The notes: generated by a model not told the origin, from the sequence alone. DNA of 64,000 nucleotides from Palleronia abyssalis (GCF_900302445.1 NZ_ONZF01000007.1:122876-186875); one strand, 5' to 3'; positions 29,968-39,621 are shown, counted from the stretch's first letter. Program-made: numbers and translations.

Positions 29968-32108
29968 CAGGGGCTGAGGGCGGGGTCCCGGACCCTCTCG
30001 ATCATGGCGACGTTGGCCTCGGCCTCCAGCGCCATGCGCACGGCATGGAAATGCTCGATGGAGCGAAGGTCGACGTCGATCAACACCTGGTAGAAGTCCT
30101 GCCGTCGTTCGAGGAATTTCAGGTCCGAGATATTCGCCTTCTGCGACCCGATCAACGTGCAGATCCGCCCAAGGACCCCGGCATCGTTCGAGATCGTCAT
30201 GTCGAAGGTGACGGCATGGACCGCCGGATGGTTCCCCGACTGCCACGCCAGATCGATCCAGCGTTCGGGCTGATCCTCCACCTGGGCCAGCGCCTCGCAG
30301 TCGATGGCGTGGATCTGCACGCCTTCACCCCGGTACGATATGCCGACGATCCGTTCGCCCGGCAGGGGCTGGCAGCAGCGCGCGCGCCCGAAGGGTTGGT
30401 TCGGCTCGAGCCCGACAACGGCGGATCGCGCGTCAATCTCGTCGGCGGGGCGCGGGGTGACGCCGGGGAACAGGGCGGCAATGACCTGACGTGTTTCAAG
30501 CTCTGCCGAGCCAACACGGGCCAACAGCTCCTCGCCGCTGGGGACCCCGAGCGCGCGGGCGGCGATACCGATGGCCTTGTCGGTCATCCGTTTTTCCACG
30601 TGATCGAAGGCCACGCGCATCAGCTCGGTCCCGAGCCGGACGAACCGGTCGCGATCGGCCTCGCGCAGGGATTTGCGGATCGCGGATTTCGCCCGCCCGG
30701 TGGTCACCAGATCCAGCCAGCTTGCCTGCGGTGTCTGTCCCTCGGCCGTCAGGATCTCGACCGACTGACCGTTGCGCAGCTTCTGCCACAGGGGCACGCG
30801 CACCGTGTCGACCTTGGCGCCGACGGCCCGTTCCCCGATACGCGTGTGGATCGCATAGGCAAAGTCCAGCGGCGTCGCGCCTTTAGGCAGTTTCACGACC
30901 TCGCCCTTGGGGGTGAAACAGAAGACCTGGTCCGAATACATCTCGAGCTTCACGGCCTCGAGGAACTCGGCATGGTCGTCGGCGGCGTCGAACTGTTCGG
31001 TCAGCGCGCGGACCCAGGTGGCGGGGTCCACGGCGAAGGGGTTCTCGACCCGTTCGCCGTCACGATAGGACCAATGCGCCGCGACGCCCGTCTCGGCCAC
31101 CTCGTGCATGGCGCGCGTACGGATCTGAACCTCGACCCGCTTGGCATCGCGGCCCGACACGGTGGTATGGATCGAGCGATAGCCATTGGATTTCGGCTGG
31201 CTGATATAGTCCTTGAACCGCCCGGGAACGGCCCGCCAGCGCTGGTGGATGGCCCCCATGACGGAATAACATTCGGCCTCGGACGCGACGACTACGCGGA
31301 AGCCGTAGATATCCGACAGGCGCGAGAAGCCGACGTTCTTTTCCTCCATCTTGCGCCAGATGGAGAACGGACGCTTGGCCCGGCCATAGACCTCGCCCTT
31401 GATCCCGGCCTTGTCGAGTTCGATGCGAATATCGCGGGTGATCTTGTCGACCACATCCCCGGCCTCGCGCCGCAAGGTTGCGAAGCGGTGGATGATCGAT
31501 CGACGGCCTTCGGGGTTCAGGACGCTGAAGGCGTGGTCCTCAAGCTCTTCGCGCATCCATTGCATACCCATACGTCCGGCAAGCGGGGCATAGATGTCCA
31601 TGGTTTCACGCGCTTTTTGCGCCTGCTTGTCCGGCCTCATCGCCTTGATCGTACGCATGTTGTGCAGACGGTCGGCCAGCTTGACCAGGATCACCCGCAT
31701 GTCACGGCTCATCGCCATGAACAGCTTGCGAAAATTCTCGGCCTGCTTGGTCTCGGTCGAGGTCAGCTGAAGCTTGGTCAGCTTCGTGACGCCATCGACC
31801 AGCTCGGCGATCTCGAATCCGAACTGGTCCGCGACATCGCCGAACGTGGATTTCGTGTCCTCGATGGTGTCGTGCAAAAGCGCCGTGATGAGCGTGGCAT
31901 CGTCGAGCTGCTGCTCGGCCAGGATCATCGCGACGGCAAGGGGATGGGTGATGTAGGGCTCGCCCGAGTGGCGGAACTGCCCTTCGTGCATCGCCGCCCC
32001 ATAGGCATAGGCGCGGCGGATCCGGTCGATGTCGGCGCGGGGATTATAGCTTCGGACCCGAGCGATCAGCCGCTCGGCGTCCTCCAGCCAGATTGCGCCG
32101 TCATCCAT
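29967..32108 (-). CDS. spoT: Bifunctional (p)ppGpp synthetase/hydrolase (RSH, SpoT-type)
   Basis: This 713-residue long RSH protein controls the stringent response by making and degrading (p)ppGpp. Domains in order are HD hydrolase (about 35-190, with His55, His79-Asp80 in LLHDTIEDT and Asp residues further on), synthetase (about 240-355, with [13 protein letters not shown] and DIYGFRVVV), TGS (about 385-450, [28 protein letters not shown]) and C-terminal ACT (about 635-710, [13 protein letters not shown]). Both HD and synthetase motifs look intact. As in other alphaproteobacteria it may be the only long RSH. It is co-directional with rpoZ, 3 bp apart. Confidence 0.95.
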   Translation of the reverse strand: MDDGAIWLEDAERLIARVRSYNPRADIDRIRRAYAYGAAMHEGQFRHSGEPYITHPLAVAMILAEQQLDDATLITALLHDTIEDTKSTFGDVADQFGFEIAELVDGVTKLTKLQLTSTETKQAENFRKLFMAMSRDMRVILVKLADRLHNMRTIKAMRPDKQAQKARETMDIYAPLAGRMGMQWMREELEDHAFSVLNPEGRRSIIHRFATLRREAGDVVDKITRDIRIELDKAGIKGEVYGRAKRPFSIWRKMEEKNVGFSRLSDIYGFRVVVASEAECYSVMGAIHQRWRAVPGRFKDYISQPKSNGYRSIHTTVSGRDAKRVEVQIRTRAMHEVAETGVAAHWSYRDGERVENPFAVDPATWVRALTEQFDAADDHAEFLEAVKLEMYSDQVFCFTPKGEVVKLPKGATPLDFAYAIHTRIGERAVGAKVDTVRVPLWQKLRNGQSVEILTAEGQTPQASWLDLVTTGRAKSAIRKSLREADRDRFVRLGTELMRVAFDHVEKRMTDKAIGIAARALGVPSGEELLARVGSAELETRQVIAALFPGVTPRPADEIDARSAVVGLEPNQPFGRARCCQPLPGERIVGISYRGEGVQIHAIDCEALAQVEDQPERWIDLAWQSGNHPAVHAVTFDMTISNDAGVLGRICTLIGSQKANISDLKFLERRQDFYQVLIDVDLRSIEHFHAVRMALEAEANVAMIERVRDPALSP

Positions 32109-32111
32109 GCA

Positions 32112-32465
32112 TTACTGCTGCTTCTGGGCTTCCATCAGGGCGCGGAGAAGCTTTTCCTCGGACATGTCGTCGTCGGCGGGCTTGTCCTGTTCGGCCCCCA
32201 TGAGAAGCGCCATCGCATCCTCTTCGGGTTCGTCCACCTCGATCTGGGTCTGGTGGCTTTCGATCATCCGCTCGCGCAGGCCATCGGCCTGTTGCGTCTC
32301 TTCGGCGATCTCGCGCAGGGACACGACGGGGTTCTTGTCGTTGTCACGATCGACCGTGGGGGTGGATCCGGCGGTAATTTCGCGTGCCCGGTGCGCGGCA
32401 AGCATCACCAGTTCGAAACGGTTGGGAACCTTGTCTACGCAGTCTTCGACGGTCACGCGGGCCAT
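32112..32465 (-). CDS. rpoZ: RNA polymerase omega subunit
   Basis: This 117-residue protein begins [30 protein letters not shown], the conserved RpoZ start, with [11 protein letters not shown] following. It assists assembly of RNA polymerase and, in proteobacteria, forms part of a ppGpp-binding site. The C-terminal half is acidic and longer than in E. coli. TGGAGG lies 5 bases before the ATG. It is first in the operon with the ppGpp enzyme gene, so a sensor and the alarmone maker are co-expressed. Confidence 0.96.
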   Translation of the reverse strand: MARVTVEDCVDKVPNRFELVMLAAHRAREITAGSTPTVDRDNDKNPVVSLREIAEETQQADGLRERMIESHQTQIEVDEPEEDAMALLMGAEQDKPADDDMSEEKLLRALMEAQKQQ

Positions 32466-32523
32466 GGGTGCCTCCAGTCAAATTCGGGTCCGGCGGACAG
32501 AACTGCCCCGGAACGAGAGTGAG

Positions 32524-32552
32524 GAGATAGGCCAATGAATACGTATTGACAA
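32524..32552 (-). promoter_or_regulatory. Putative rpoZ-spoT operon promoter
   Basis: Reverse strand TTGTCA (32547-32552), 17-bp spacer, TATCTC (32524-32529), about 59 bp before the rpoZ ATG. The spacer contains the 8-bp palindrome ATACGTAT, a possible operator. Confidence 0.5.
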
Positions 32553-32575
32553 CCCGGATCCGCCCCAAATCCCTG

Positions 32576-33175
32576 TTATTCTAACGCTTCGACTGCCTCA
32601 ACTTCCGAAGAATCGAGGTTTTCGAGATGCTGGACGACGGTCAGGCCGGTCCGCGGGTGTGTCCAGCCCGACGCGATGTCCGCCATGGGCTTCAGGACGA
32701 AGGCGCGATCCTGCATTCGGGGATGGGGCAGAATCAGCATCTCCGGCGTTTCGATGCGTTGCCGGTCAGGCGCAAGGTTGCGCCAACGGTCCTGCGTTTC
32801 GGCGTCCGGCAGGACCGACTGCCCAAAGGCGATCAGGTCCAGGTCCAGCGGACGCGGCGCCCAACGCGCATCCCGGGTGCGACCAAACGCAGCTTCGACA
32901 TCGTGCAGGACATCAAGTAAAGAGCTGGCGTCGCCGGCCCACTGTACGCCGATGACGCCGTTCACGAAGTCAGGACCCGATCCCGGCGGGACCGCCGGAG
33001 AGCTGTAGATCGCGCTTCGGGCCAAGACCGCCACATCCCGATCCGTCAGGGCCCGCACCGCCTCTTCGACCGTCTGTCGCGGTTCGGCGCTTTTCCGCGG
33101 TAGATTGGCACCAAATGCGACCACCCCGTTGAAGTCCGAGCTATCCGTTCGGATATCTTGTTGGCGTTCGAACAA
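32576..33175 (-). CDS. folK: 2-amino-4-hydroxy-6-hydroxymethyldihydropteridine pyrophosphokinase
   Basis: This protein of about 199 residues transfers pyrophosphate from ATP to 6-hydroxymethyl-dihydropterin in folate synthesis. Seen: VVAFGANLP at the first strand, the signature RWAPRPLDLDLIAFG, and a final DRAFVLKPMADI. The start is uncertain. The frame is open to a GTG at 33208, but the TTG at 33173-33175 has GGGGAGGG 7 bases upstream, the best ribosome site; a GTG at 33122-33124 would remove the N-terminal extension. It is divergent from the NYN-domain gene. Confidence 0.85.
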   Translation of the reverse strand: MFERQQDIRTDSSDFNGVVAFGANLPRKSAEPRQTVEEAVRALTDRDVAVLARSAIYSSPAVPPGSGPDFVNGVIGVQWAGDASSLLDVLHDVEAAFGRTRDARWAPRPLDLDLIAFGQSVLPDAETQDRWRNLAPDRQRIETPEMLILPHPRMQDRAFVLKPMADIASGWTHPRTGLTVVQHLENLDSSEVEAVEALE

Positions 33176-33249
33176 ACCGGCACCCTCCCCATCCGCTATC
33201 TGCTCCACCGGATGTGCCTACCGGCAGGTAATTTTGGAAAGGTAATTTT

Positions 33250-33810
33250 ATGTTCTACCGCGACGAGCGGCTCGCGCTATTTATCGACGGTTCTAATTTG
33301 TATGCCGCCGCCAAAGCGCTGGGCTTCGACATCGACTACAAGCTTCTGCGTCAGGAATTCATGCGTCGCGGCAAGCTTCTACGGGCATTTTATTACACTG
33401 CGCTTCTGGATACCGAAGAGTATTCGCCCATTCGCCCTCTGGTCGACTGGCTGAACTACAATGGCTTCACCATGGTCACGAAGCCCGCGAAGGAATTCAC
33501 TGACAGCCATGGCCGCCGGAAGGTCAAGGGCAACATGGACGTGGAACTGGCCGTCGATGCAATGGAACTTGCATCGCGGATGGACCACGCCGTGATATTC
33601 TCCGGTGACGGGGATTTCCGGCCCTTGGTCGAAGCGCTTCAGCGCGCTGGCGTGCGGGTGTCGGTCGTGTCGACCATCCGGTCGCAACCTCCGATGATCG
33701 CCGACGAACTGCGCCGTCAGGCCGACAACTTCATCGAGCTTGAAGAGCTGCGCGACGTGATCGGGCGCCCCGCTCGGCACGAGTCCCAGCAAGACGCCGC
33801 AATCGGCTAA
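33250..33810 (+). CDS. NYN domain protein (LabA/DUF88-type), putative RNase
   Basis: This 186-residue protein has the PIN-like NYN fold with conserved acidic sites: LFIDGSNLY (Asp14), GNMDVELAVDAM (about 95-106) and FSGDGDFRPLV (about 118-128). NYN domains are predicted metal-dependent ribonucleases; LabA-type members have been tied to gene regulation in cyanobacteria, while the bacterial RNA target here is unknown. GGAAAGG sits 7 bases before the ATG. It is divergent from folK and followed 37 bp later by a small membrane protein gene. Confidence 0.92.
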   Translation: MFYRDERLALFIDGSNLYAAAKALGFDIDYKLLRQEFMRRGKLLRAFYYTALLDTEEYSPIRPLVDWLNYNGFTMVTKPAKEFTDSHGRRKVKGNMDVELAVDAMELASRMDHAVIFSGDGDFRPLVEALQRAGVRVSVVSTIRSQPPMIADELRRQADNFIELEELRDVIGRPARHESQQDAAIG

Positions 33811-33847
33811 GTTTCGCACGGCCCTGCCCAGACCTAGATGTGGGATC

Positions 33848-34282
33848 ATGGAAGACGCATGGTCCTTTGTCGGCATGTTCACCGTGGCATTCGGCGCAGC
33901 GACGCTTTTGCCCGCACAATCCGAGGTCCTGTTCGCCGCCCTTCAGATCCGGGGCAGCGTTTCCCTCACGACGCTGATTGTCGTCGCAAGCCTCGGTAAC
34001 ATCCTGGGGTCCGTCGTCAATTACCTGATGGGCATGGGGGTCGAACGGTTTCGCGGCAGCCGCTGGTTTCCCGTGGGCGAAAGACAACTCGACCGCGCGC
34101 AGAACTGGTATCGGCGGTGGGGCGTCTGGACGCTACTGCTCAGCTGGGCCCCGTTTGGGGATGGAATCACCGTCGTGGCCGGCATCCTGCGAACGCCTTG
34201 GTGGATATTCGTCGGCCTCGTCACACTTGCGAAAACAGGGCGTTACGCTGTGCTTGCGGCCGCGACGGCAGGCGTCACCTAA
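33848..34282 (+). CDS. YqaA/DedA-related small membrane protein
   Basis: This 144-residue protein has 3-4 hydrophobic helices (about 6-30, 40-62, 90-110, 118-140) and LPAQSEVLFAALQIRG plus LGNILGSVVNYLMG, resembling the short YqaA branch of the SNARE-associated/DedA superfamily. DedA proteins are linked to lipid (undecaprenyl phosphate) recycling across the membrane; this short form has no proven role. It lies downstream of the NYN gene on the same strand. Confidence 0.82.
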   Translation: MEDAWSFVGMFTVAFGAATLLPAQSEVLFAALQIRGSVSLTTLIVVASLGNILGSVVNYLMGMGVERFRGSRWFPVGERQLDRAQNWYRRWGVWTLLLSWAPFGDGITVVAGILRTPWWIFVGLVTLAKTGRYAVLAAATAGVT

Positions 34283-34285
34283 ACG

Positions 34286-34323
34286 AAAAAGGGGCTGCCG
34301 ATGCACAGTCGCATCGGCAGCCC
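34286..34323 (-). terminator. Strong hairpin with U-tract on the minus strand
   Basis: A perfect 13-bp stem GGGCTGCCGATGC / GCATCGGCAGCCC (34292-34304 with 34311-34323), loop ACAGTC. The run of five T lies on the minus-strand side (AAAAA at 34286-34290 on +), although both flanking genes run on +. Confidence 0.7.
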
Positions 34324-34478
34324 GGATGAAAACGTCGATTGAAAAGGACCGATCAATACCCGCACCATAAGCGATTGATCACTTTCCCGCAAAAACTTTC
34401 GATGGCGTTGGTTACCAAACCACCCACTGGACGCTTCGCGCCTGCATCCCTAGGTGTGGCATCAAGGAGGCCCGGCCC

Positions 34479-35429
34479 ATGCAGAAACCACCCCTGAAGC
34501 TCTATCTTGCCGCGCCGCGCGGATTCTGCGCCGGCGTCGATCGCGCCATCAAGATCGTCGAGATGGCGCTCGAGAAATGGGGCGCGCCGGTCTATGTCCG
34601 CCACGAAATCGTGCACAACAAGTACGTGGTCGACGAACTGCGTGCCAAGGGCGCGATCTTCGTCGAAGAGCTGGAAGAGATGCCCGACGACCGGCCCGTG
34701 ATCTTCTCGGCCCATGGCGTCCCGAAGGCGGTCCCGGCCGAGGCGGCCCGACGTGACATGGTTTACGTCGATGCGACCTGCCCCCTTGTGTCGAAGGTGC
34801 ATATCGAGGCCGAGCGCCATCACGACAACGGCCTCCAGATGGTCATGATTGGCCATGCCGGCCACCCCGAGACGCTGGGCACCATGGGACAATTGCCTGA
34901 GGGTGAGGTCATCTTGGTCGAGACCCCCGAAGACGTCGCCCGGATCGAGGTCCGCGATCCCGCACGCCTGGCTTTCATCACGCAGACAACCCTGTCGGTC
35001 GACGATACGGCCGAGATTGTCGCGGCGCTGAAGGACCGGTTCCCCGCCATTGTCGGGCCGCACAAGGAAGACATCTGCTATGCTACCACCAACCGGCAAG
35101 AGGCGGTGAAGGCCATGGCCCCGTTCATCGACGCGATGCTGGTCGTCGGGGCGCCGAATTCCTCCAACTCGCGCCGCCTGGTCGAGGTTGGCCGCCGCGC
35201 CGGATGCGCCTATGCCCAGCTTGTTCAAAGGGCCGAGGATATCGATTGGCGCGCACTCGACGGTATCTCGGCGATCGGCATCACGGCGGGCGCGTCGGCC
35301 CCGGAGGTATTGATCGACGAGGTCGTCGCCGCAATCGCCGACCGCTACGAGATCTCGACCGAGGTCGTCGAGACAGCCAAGGAGCGTGTCGAATTCAAGA
35401 TCCCCCGCGCGTTGCGCGAACCGGCCTGA
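34479..35429 (+). CDS. ispH: 4-hydroxy-3-methylbut-2-enyl diphosphate reductase
   Basis: This 316-residue iron-sulfur enzyme catalyses the last step of the MEP isoprenoid pathway, giving IPP and DMAPP. The three cluster cysteines are Cys17 (APRGFCAGV), Cys101 ([11 protein letters not shown]) and Cys200 (ICYATTNRQ), with substrate histidines His79 (SAHGV) and His129 (GHAGHPE). AAGGAGG lies 8 bases before the ATG. The 196-bp upstream gap holds a large hairpin and no gene. It is a monocistronic-looking essential gene. Confidence 0.97.
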   Translation: MQKPPLKLYLAAPRGFCAGVDRAIKIVEMALEKWGAPVYVRHEIVHNKYVVDELRAKGAIFVEELEEMPDDRPVIFSAHGVPKAVPAEAARRDMVYVDATCPLVSKVHIEAERHHDNGLQMVMIGHAGHPETLGTMGQLPEGEVILVETPEDVARIEVRDPARLAFITQTTLSVDDTAEIVAALKDRFPAIVGPHKEDICYATTNRQEAVKAMAPFIDAMLVVGAPNSSNSRRLVEVGRRAGCAYAQLVQRAEDIDWRALDGISAIGITAGASAPEVLIDEVVAAIADRYEISTEVVETAKERVEFKIPRALREPA

Positions 35430-35443
35430 TCGGGCGTCAGACG

Positions 35444-35836
35444 TTATGCCGTGAATAGGTACTCCACATCCGAGAACCGATCCGTCGGGAACCCATAGAG
35501 GAAACGCAGCCCATCGGGCCCGGCGGTTGTTCCATGCTCGGTGTCGCCCGGAATGAAAAGGGCCACGCCGGACCGCAGATCGTGGGCGATCCCGTCAATG
35601 GTGACGATCCCGTCTCCGGACAGTCCGAAATAGAACTCGGCCGGTGTATGCGTGTGGGGAAGAAGCGTGCCGTTCGGTCCGAATTCCGCCACGCCCAGCA
35701 CCATGCCGGCCGTCGCGGTGCGGTCGGCCGAGAACAGGGTGCGCCAGCACACTGTCCCGAATGCCGGGTCCGTGCCCCCTTCCAGCGGTGCATGGTCGGC
35801 ATTCGCGACTGTTGTCACCATCCTTGCGATATCCAC
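35444..35836 (-). CDS. Cupin domain protein
   Basis: This small protein of about 130 residues has a single cupin barrel: the first motif is PHTHTPAEFYFGLSGDG with two His and one Glu as likely metal ligands, and the second is FIPGDTEHGTTAGPDG. The function (isomerase, dioxygenase or binding) is undetermined. The GTG at 35834-35836 was chosen because AGGAGGAAAGG lies just upstream; the next ATG (35819-35821) is five codons in. It is convergent with ispH, 14 bp apart. Confidence 0.82.
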   Translation of the reverse strand: MDIARMVTTVANADHAPLEGGTDPAFGTVCWRTLFSADRTATAGMVLGVAEFGPNGTLLPHTHTPAEFYFGLSGDGIVTIDGIAHDLRSGVALFIPGDTEHGTTAGPDGLRFLYGFPTDRFSDVEYLFTA

Positions 35837-36000
35837 GGCCCCTTTCCTCCTCCGCACTCCGATGGCCTTTCCTGCCAGATGACCCTAGGTCAAGTCTGCG
35901 AAGATCGCGACATCGCTTTTGCGGATCGCGACGCCGGTGCGCCTTTCACTCGGCCGCCGATGATGCCAAAAGACCGGGGCCGAGCCAGAGGACACCGCGT

Positions 36001-36615
36001 ATGTTCGACCCCGCCTTTCTGTTGACCGCCTTTGTCGTGGTGATCGCGCCCGGGGCCGGCGTCCTCTATACCGTCGCGATCGGTCTGGGACGGGGCCGTG
36101 TCGCATCGATCTGGGCCGCGGCGGGCTGCACTCTCGGCATCCTGCCCCATCTTCTGGCTGCGACTTTGGGACTTGCCGCGATTTTGCATACCAGCGCGCT
36201 GGCATTCCACGCGATGAAGCTTGTGGGCGTTCTGTACCTTCTTTATCTGGCCTGGGGCGCGCTGCAGGCAGGGGGTGCGCTTGACGTGGCACCCGACCGC
36301 GCGACCGAGCCCGGCCCCCGCACGGCACTGCGCGGCATGCTTCTGAACGCGCTGAATCCGAAGCTGTCGCTATTCTTCCTGGCGCTGCTACCGCCGTTCC
36401 TGTCGGGAACCCCCGGAACCGCGACGGCCGAGATGCTGTCGCTGGGCGCAATGTTCATGGCCATGACCTTCGCCGTCTTTTGCCTCTACGGGTCTCTGGC
36501 GGCCTCCGCGCGTGAGCGGGTTCTGCAAAGCCCGCGGCTTCTGACTTGGCTTGGCCGGGGGATCGCTGCCCTCTTCGCCGCATTGGCGGCCCGCCTGGCG
36601 ATGGAGCGCGCATGA
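36001..36615 (+). CDS. LysE-family amino acid exporter
   Basis: This 204-residue membrane protein has about six helices and the LysE/RhtB start [20 protein letters not shown], where the PGAG turn replaces the more common PGP. It continues with [18 protein letters not shown], a very typical internal motif. It is a probable efflux carrier for amino acids or homoserine lactone-like compounds; the substrate is unknown. The frame is open upstream to 35644 but homology starts at 36001. It overlaps the next gene by ATGA. Confidence 0.9.
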   Translation: MFDPAFLLTAFVVVIAPGAGVLYTVAIGLGRGRVASIWAAAGCTLGILPHLLAATLGLAAILHTSALAFHAMKLVGVLYLLYLAWGALQAGGALDVAPDRATEPGPRTALRGMLLNALNPKLSLFFLALLPPFLSGTPGTATAEMLSLGAMFMAMTFAVFCLYGSLAASARERVLQSPRLLTWLGRGIAALFAALAARLAMERA

Positions 36616-37064
36616 CCCGTATCCCCGCCGCACCCCTTCTTCTGGGTCTTGCCGGGCTTTTGCCGTTCCTGTGGGGCGTGGTGACGATGTTCGTCCCCCC
36701 ACTGGGCCAATGGACCGCGCAGACCATCGGGCCGCGCTTTGTCGGGCCCTACGTGCAACTGGCCTATGGGACCGTGATCCTCAGTTTCATGTCCGGCGTC
36801 CTGTGGGGCTTCGCGACGCGAGCGACAGGGGCTGTGGCGGCCTCGGGCTATGCCTTGTCGACCGTGCCCGCGCTGTGGGCGTTCTTCCTTGTGGGCGGGG
36901 GGCCGGTTTCGGCGGCGATGTACCTCGCCCTCGGGTTCGTCGGGATCCTGGGCCTCGACGCGATGTTCCAGGCGCAAAACCTTGCGCCGCGCTGGTGGGT
37001 GTCGCTGCGGGTGATCCTGACGACGGTCGTCGTCCTGTGCCTTCTGCCGGTGATCTTCGGCTGA
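36612..37064 (+). CDS. DUF3429 family membrane protein
   Basis: This 150-residue protein has four or five helices (about 7-28, 45-70, 76-95, 100-115, 127-148) and the phrase [16 protein letters not shown], which matches DUF3429. Role unknown. Its start overlaps the lysE-like stop (ATGA) and its stop overlaps the rnhA start (TGATG), so the three genes form one operon. Confidence 0.85.
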   Translation: MTRIPAAPLLLGLAGLLPFLWGVVTMFVPPLGQWTAQTIGPRFVGPYVQLAYGTVILSFMSGVLWGFATRATGAVAASGYALSTVPALWAFFLVGGGPVSAAMYLALGFVGILGLDAMFQAQNLAPRWWVSLRVILTTVVVLCLLPVIFG

Positions 37065-37516
37065 TGGCCAGATTGTTCGCTTATACGGACGGAGCTTGTT
37101 CCGGCAATCCCGGCCCCGGGGGCTGGGGCACGCTTCTGATCGCGCGTGATGGTGAGGCCGAGGTGAAACGGCGCGAGCTGAACGGCGGCGAGGCCGTGAC
37201 GACGAACAACCGGATGGAGCTTCTGGCCGCGATCTCGGCTCTCGAATCCCTGAAGCGCCCGTCGGTTATCACGATGGTGACCGACAGCCAGTATGTGAAG
37301 AACGGGGTTACGTCCTGGATCCACGGCTGGAAGAAGAACGGTTGGAAGACCGCGGCCAAGAAGCCGGTGAAGAACGACGACCTGTGGAAGCGGCTGGACG
37401 AGGCGCAGAAGCGTCACGAGGTCCGTTGGGAATGGGTCAAGGGACATGCCGGCCACCCCGAGAACGAGCGCGCGGACGAGCTGGCCCGCGAAGGCATGAA
37501 GCCTTACAAGAAGTGA
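37064..37516 (+). CDS. rnhA: Ribonuclease HI
   Basis: This 150-residue enzyme cuts the RNA strand of RNA-DNA hybrids. The catalytic carboxylates are all present: Asp9 ([16 protein letters not shown]), Glu52 (NNRMELLAA), Asp74 (VTDSQYV) and Asp138 (ERADELA), plus His128 ([10 protein letters not shown]) and a basic handle ([16 protein letters not shown]). It is the third gene of the lysE-like - DUF3429 - rnhA operon, and its end faces the SRP RNA gene. Confidence 0.97.
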   Translation: MARLFAYTDGACSGNPGPGGWGTLLIARDGEAEVKRRELNGGEAVTTNNRMELLAAISALESLKRPSVITMVTDSQYVKNGVTSWIHGWKKNGWKTAAKKPVKNDDLWKRLDEAQKRHEVRWEWVKGHAGHPENERADELAREGMKPYKK

Positions 37517-37530
37517 TCCGGGTAAAAGCT

Positions 37531-37629
37531 GGGTGAGAGACTGAACGCGACCCAGGCGGGGCTCGTTGCGGCTGCTTCCTTCCGGACCTGACCGGGTTGG
37601 CGAGGCGCCTGCCCGCGCCAGCCTCTCGA
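37531..37629 (-). ncRNA. ffs: Signal recognition particle RNA (4.5S type)
   Basis: The reverse strand carries the invariant SRP domain IV, CAGGTCCGGAAGGAAGCAGC (37571-37590), flanked by GGCGCCTCGCCAACCCGGT on the 5' side and CGCAACGAGCCCCGCCTGGG on the 3' side. The ends GAGAGGCTG (37619-37627) and CAGTCTCTC (37535-37543) pair, closing an RNA of about 97 nt, the small bacterial form. With Ffh it targets membrane proteins co-translationally. Exact ends are estimated from the terminal pairing. Confidence 0.95.
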
Positions 37630-37659
37630 TCCCGCAGATACGCGCGACGATCGTGGGTT

Positions 37660-39537
37660 TCAACCCGCGCTGAGGTTCAAAAGCATCTTGAGGAACCCGT
37701 CACGCCCCACACCAAGTGGTTTCAGGCGTGTCCGGGCGTCGTCCGGGATATAGGCCATCGCGCGCGGTCCGGTCGAAAAGACGGCCCGGGTATGGGGAAG
37801 CGGGGCGAAATTGAACATTCGACCCGTGGCCGGATATACGCCGGCCGCCAGCGCGTCGACCAGGGCATCGGCAATGGACACATCCGTGACGACCGCGGCA
37901 TCGGTCTGCGGTATCGGAAACCGTCCGCCCCCACCGCTGCGATGGGTCGTCGTCGCGATGATCAGGGGCATGTCGTCCGTGACCGGCTGTCCGTCGATAT
38001 GAAGGTCCTGGACGCGCCCCGGCGCTTCGCCGGTGGCCATCCCGCGTGAGGTGCACATCGCAGGGCTGCTGATGTCGAGGGTGAACTGCACCCCGAAAGG
38101 CACATCGAAATCCGAAGGTGGAAAGCCCGCGTCGATCAGCTCCACGGCATGTTCGCCGGGCAAGATCTGGTGGAACGCGCTCATCGATCGTTCCAGCCAG
38201 AATCGAAGGTCGCGGCCGGTGCCGGGGATCCCGATGACCAGATCGCTGTGGGGCGACATTCGCCTGAGCTCCCCACGCGAGATGGGCCCTGGGCGGATCT
38301 CGACATAGTCACCCGGCCCCCGGTAGCCGCCGCACATGAAAGGCGCGGCGAGCCCGACGATCGGAAGCGACCCTCGGGTTTTGTCGGGCACCGCTTGCGC
38401 AACCGCCCGAGCGATGGCCGCGGCGCACATCCGCGTGGACGGGCAATAGCCCAGCTGAGCGAAAAAGGTGAAAAGCGACCGGTCCGTATTGACGACAGGT
38501 TCCTGATAGGTCCGCAGCATCGCGGCATGCGCCCCCTGGCTAGCGGTTAGCACCGCCGGGGCGTTGGGCGGGCGATCCGCATTCGGCGGATTGACGGCAT
38601 GCAAACCTACATCGTGCGCGACCACCCGAAAGCCCAGCACCGGGTCCGACGCAAGGCCCAGGTCGATCCGCCCCACCTGATTGGCCCAACTGCCCGGCAT
38701 GACGGCCGGGATCCCGTGGACCGTGCCAGCCTCGGGATCGACGCCGGGCAGACCGGTCCAGGCGGGTCCGGGAAAGGTTTCATGCGTATGCCCCAGGACC
38801 AGGGCGTCGATCTCACCCGACTTGGCAAGGCGCTGCGGCAGGTCCTCCCCATCTTCGGTTGACAGCCCTTCATGACACAGCAAAACCACGATTTGGGCCC
38901 CCTGTTCGCGCAGATGGGCGGCCGCCGCCAAAAGGGCCTCTTCCGGGTCGGCCAATCGGATATTCGCGGCCCCGAGCGCCGTCGAGGGGCCCAAACACCG
39001 TGGCGGCAACACGCCCGTGATACCGATACGAACGACGGCGCGCCGGTCCGACGCCACGGGGATCGCCCGTTCGACAATCCGCCCAACGGGAAAGACGGGC
39101 GCCCCGTCCGGCCCAAGGAACGAGGCCGAGACAACGGACAATTCGGTTCCGTTGACCGCGCCGACCAGCGTGTCAAATCCGAGGTCCAGTTCGTGGTTGC
39201 CCAGATTGACCGCATCGTAGCCAAGCCGGATCATCGATTCGATCACAGCCGCCGCACCGCGGTCGGGCAGTTCGGAAAACGGCCGCCCGAAAAGGAAATC
39301 GCCGTTGTCCAGGAGCAGGCTTGCGGGCGCGCTTCTTCTGAGACCGGCAATCAGACCACCTGCGCGGCTGAGCCCCTTGTTCGGATCGGCGCGGTTGCGC
39401 GCATAGTCGAAATCGCGCAATTCGGCATGAATGTCGGTCGTGGCCAGCACCCGTATCCAGATCAGCTGATCCTGGTCCACCGGGTCAAAACCGAGGTCTG
39501 GCAAGTCGGATGTGCTGTTGATGCTTCTATTGGACAC
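37660..39537 (-). CDS. Bifunctional metallophosphatase/5'-nucleotidase-type phosphoesterase, no signal peptide
   Basis: This 625-residue protein has an N-terminal calcineurin-like domain with VLATTDIHAEL (about 30-40), NGDF, LGNHELDLG, CHEG and GHTHE metal-site motifs, then a C-terminal 5'-nucleotidase substrate domain (about 370-600, FMCGGYRGPGDY). It resembles CpdB 2',3'-cyclic nucleotide phosphodiesterase/3'-nucleotidase. Family members are normally periplasmic, but this GTG-started product has a polar N-terminus (MSNRSINSTSDLPDLG) and no signal sequence, so it may be cytoplasmic. No clear ribosome site precedes the GTG; a downstream start is possible. Confidence 0.85.
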   Translation of the reverse strand: MSNRSINSTSDLPDLGFDPVDQDQLIWIRVLATTDIHAELRDFDYARNRADPNKGLSRAGGLIAGLRRSAPASLLLDNGDFLFGRPFSELPDRGAAAVIESMIRLGYDAVNLGNHELDLGFDTLVGAVNGTELSVVSASFLGPDGAPVFPVGRIVERAIPVASDRRAVVRIGITGVLPPRCLGPSTALGAANIRLADPEEALLAAAAHLREQGAQIVVLLCHEGLSTEDGEDLPQRLAKSGEIDALVLGHTHETFPGPAWTGLPGVDPEAGTVHGIPAVMPGSWANQVGRIDLGLASDPVLGFRVVAHDVGLHAVNPPNADRPPNAPAVLTASQGAHAAMLRTYQEPVVNTDRSLFTFFAQLGYCPSTRMCAAAIARAVAQAVPDKTRGSLPIVGLAAPFMCGGYRGPGDYVEIRPGPISRGELRRMSPHSDLVIGIPGTGRDLRFWLERSMSAFHQILPGEHAVELIDAGFPPSDFDVPFGVQFTLDISSPAMCTSRGMATGEAPGRVQDLHIDGQPVTDDMPLIIATTTHRSGGGGRFPIPQTDAAVVTDVSIADALVDALAAGVYPATGRMFNFAPLPHTRAVFSTGPRAMAYIPDDARTRLKPLGVGRDGFLKMLLNLSAG

Positions 39538-39621
39538 GTATTGGTTGAATAAAACTGCCGCTCCGAAATCAAGAACCTTCGAACAACGCGATGCTTTTTT
39601 GTCTCAGTGTGGAATAACCAA

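Noticed and set aside
30045..32522. 825-codon open frame on + across spoT and rpoZ
   Set aside because: It is antisense to two well-recognised genes and has a composition rich in Asp, His and Gly without any domain.
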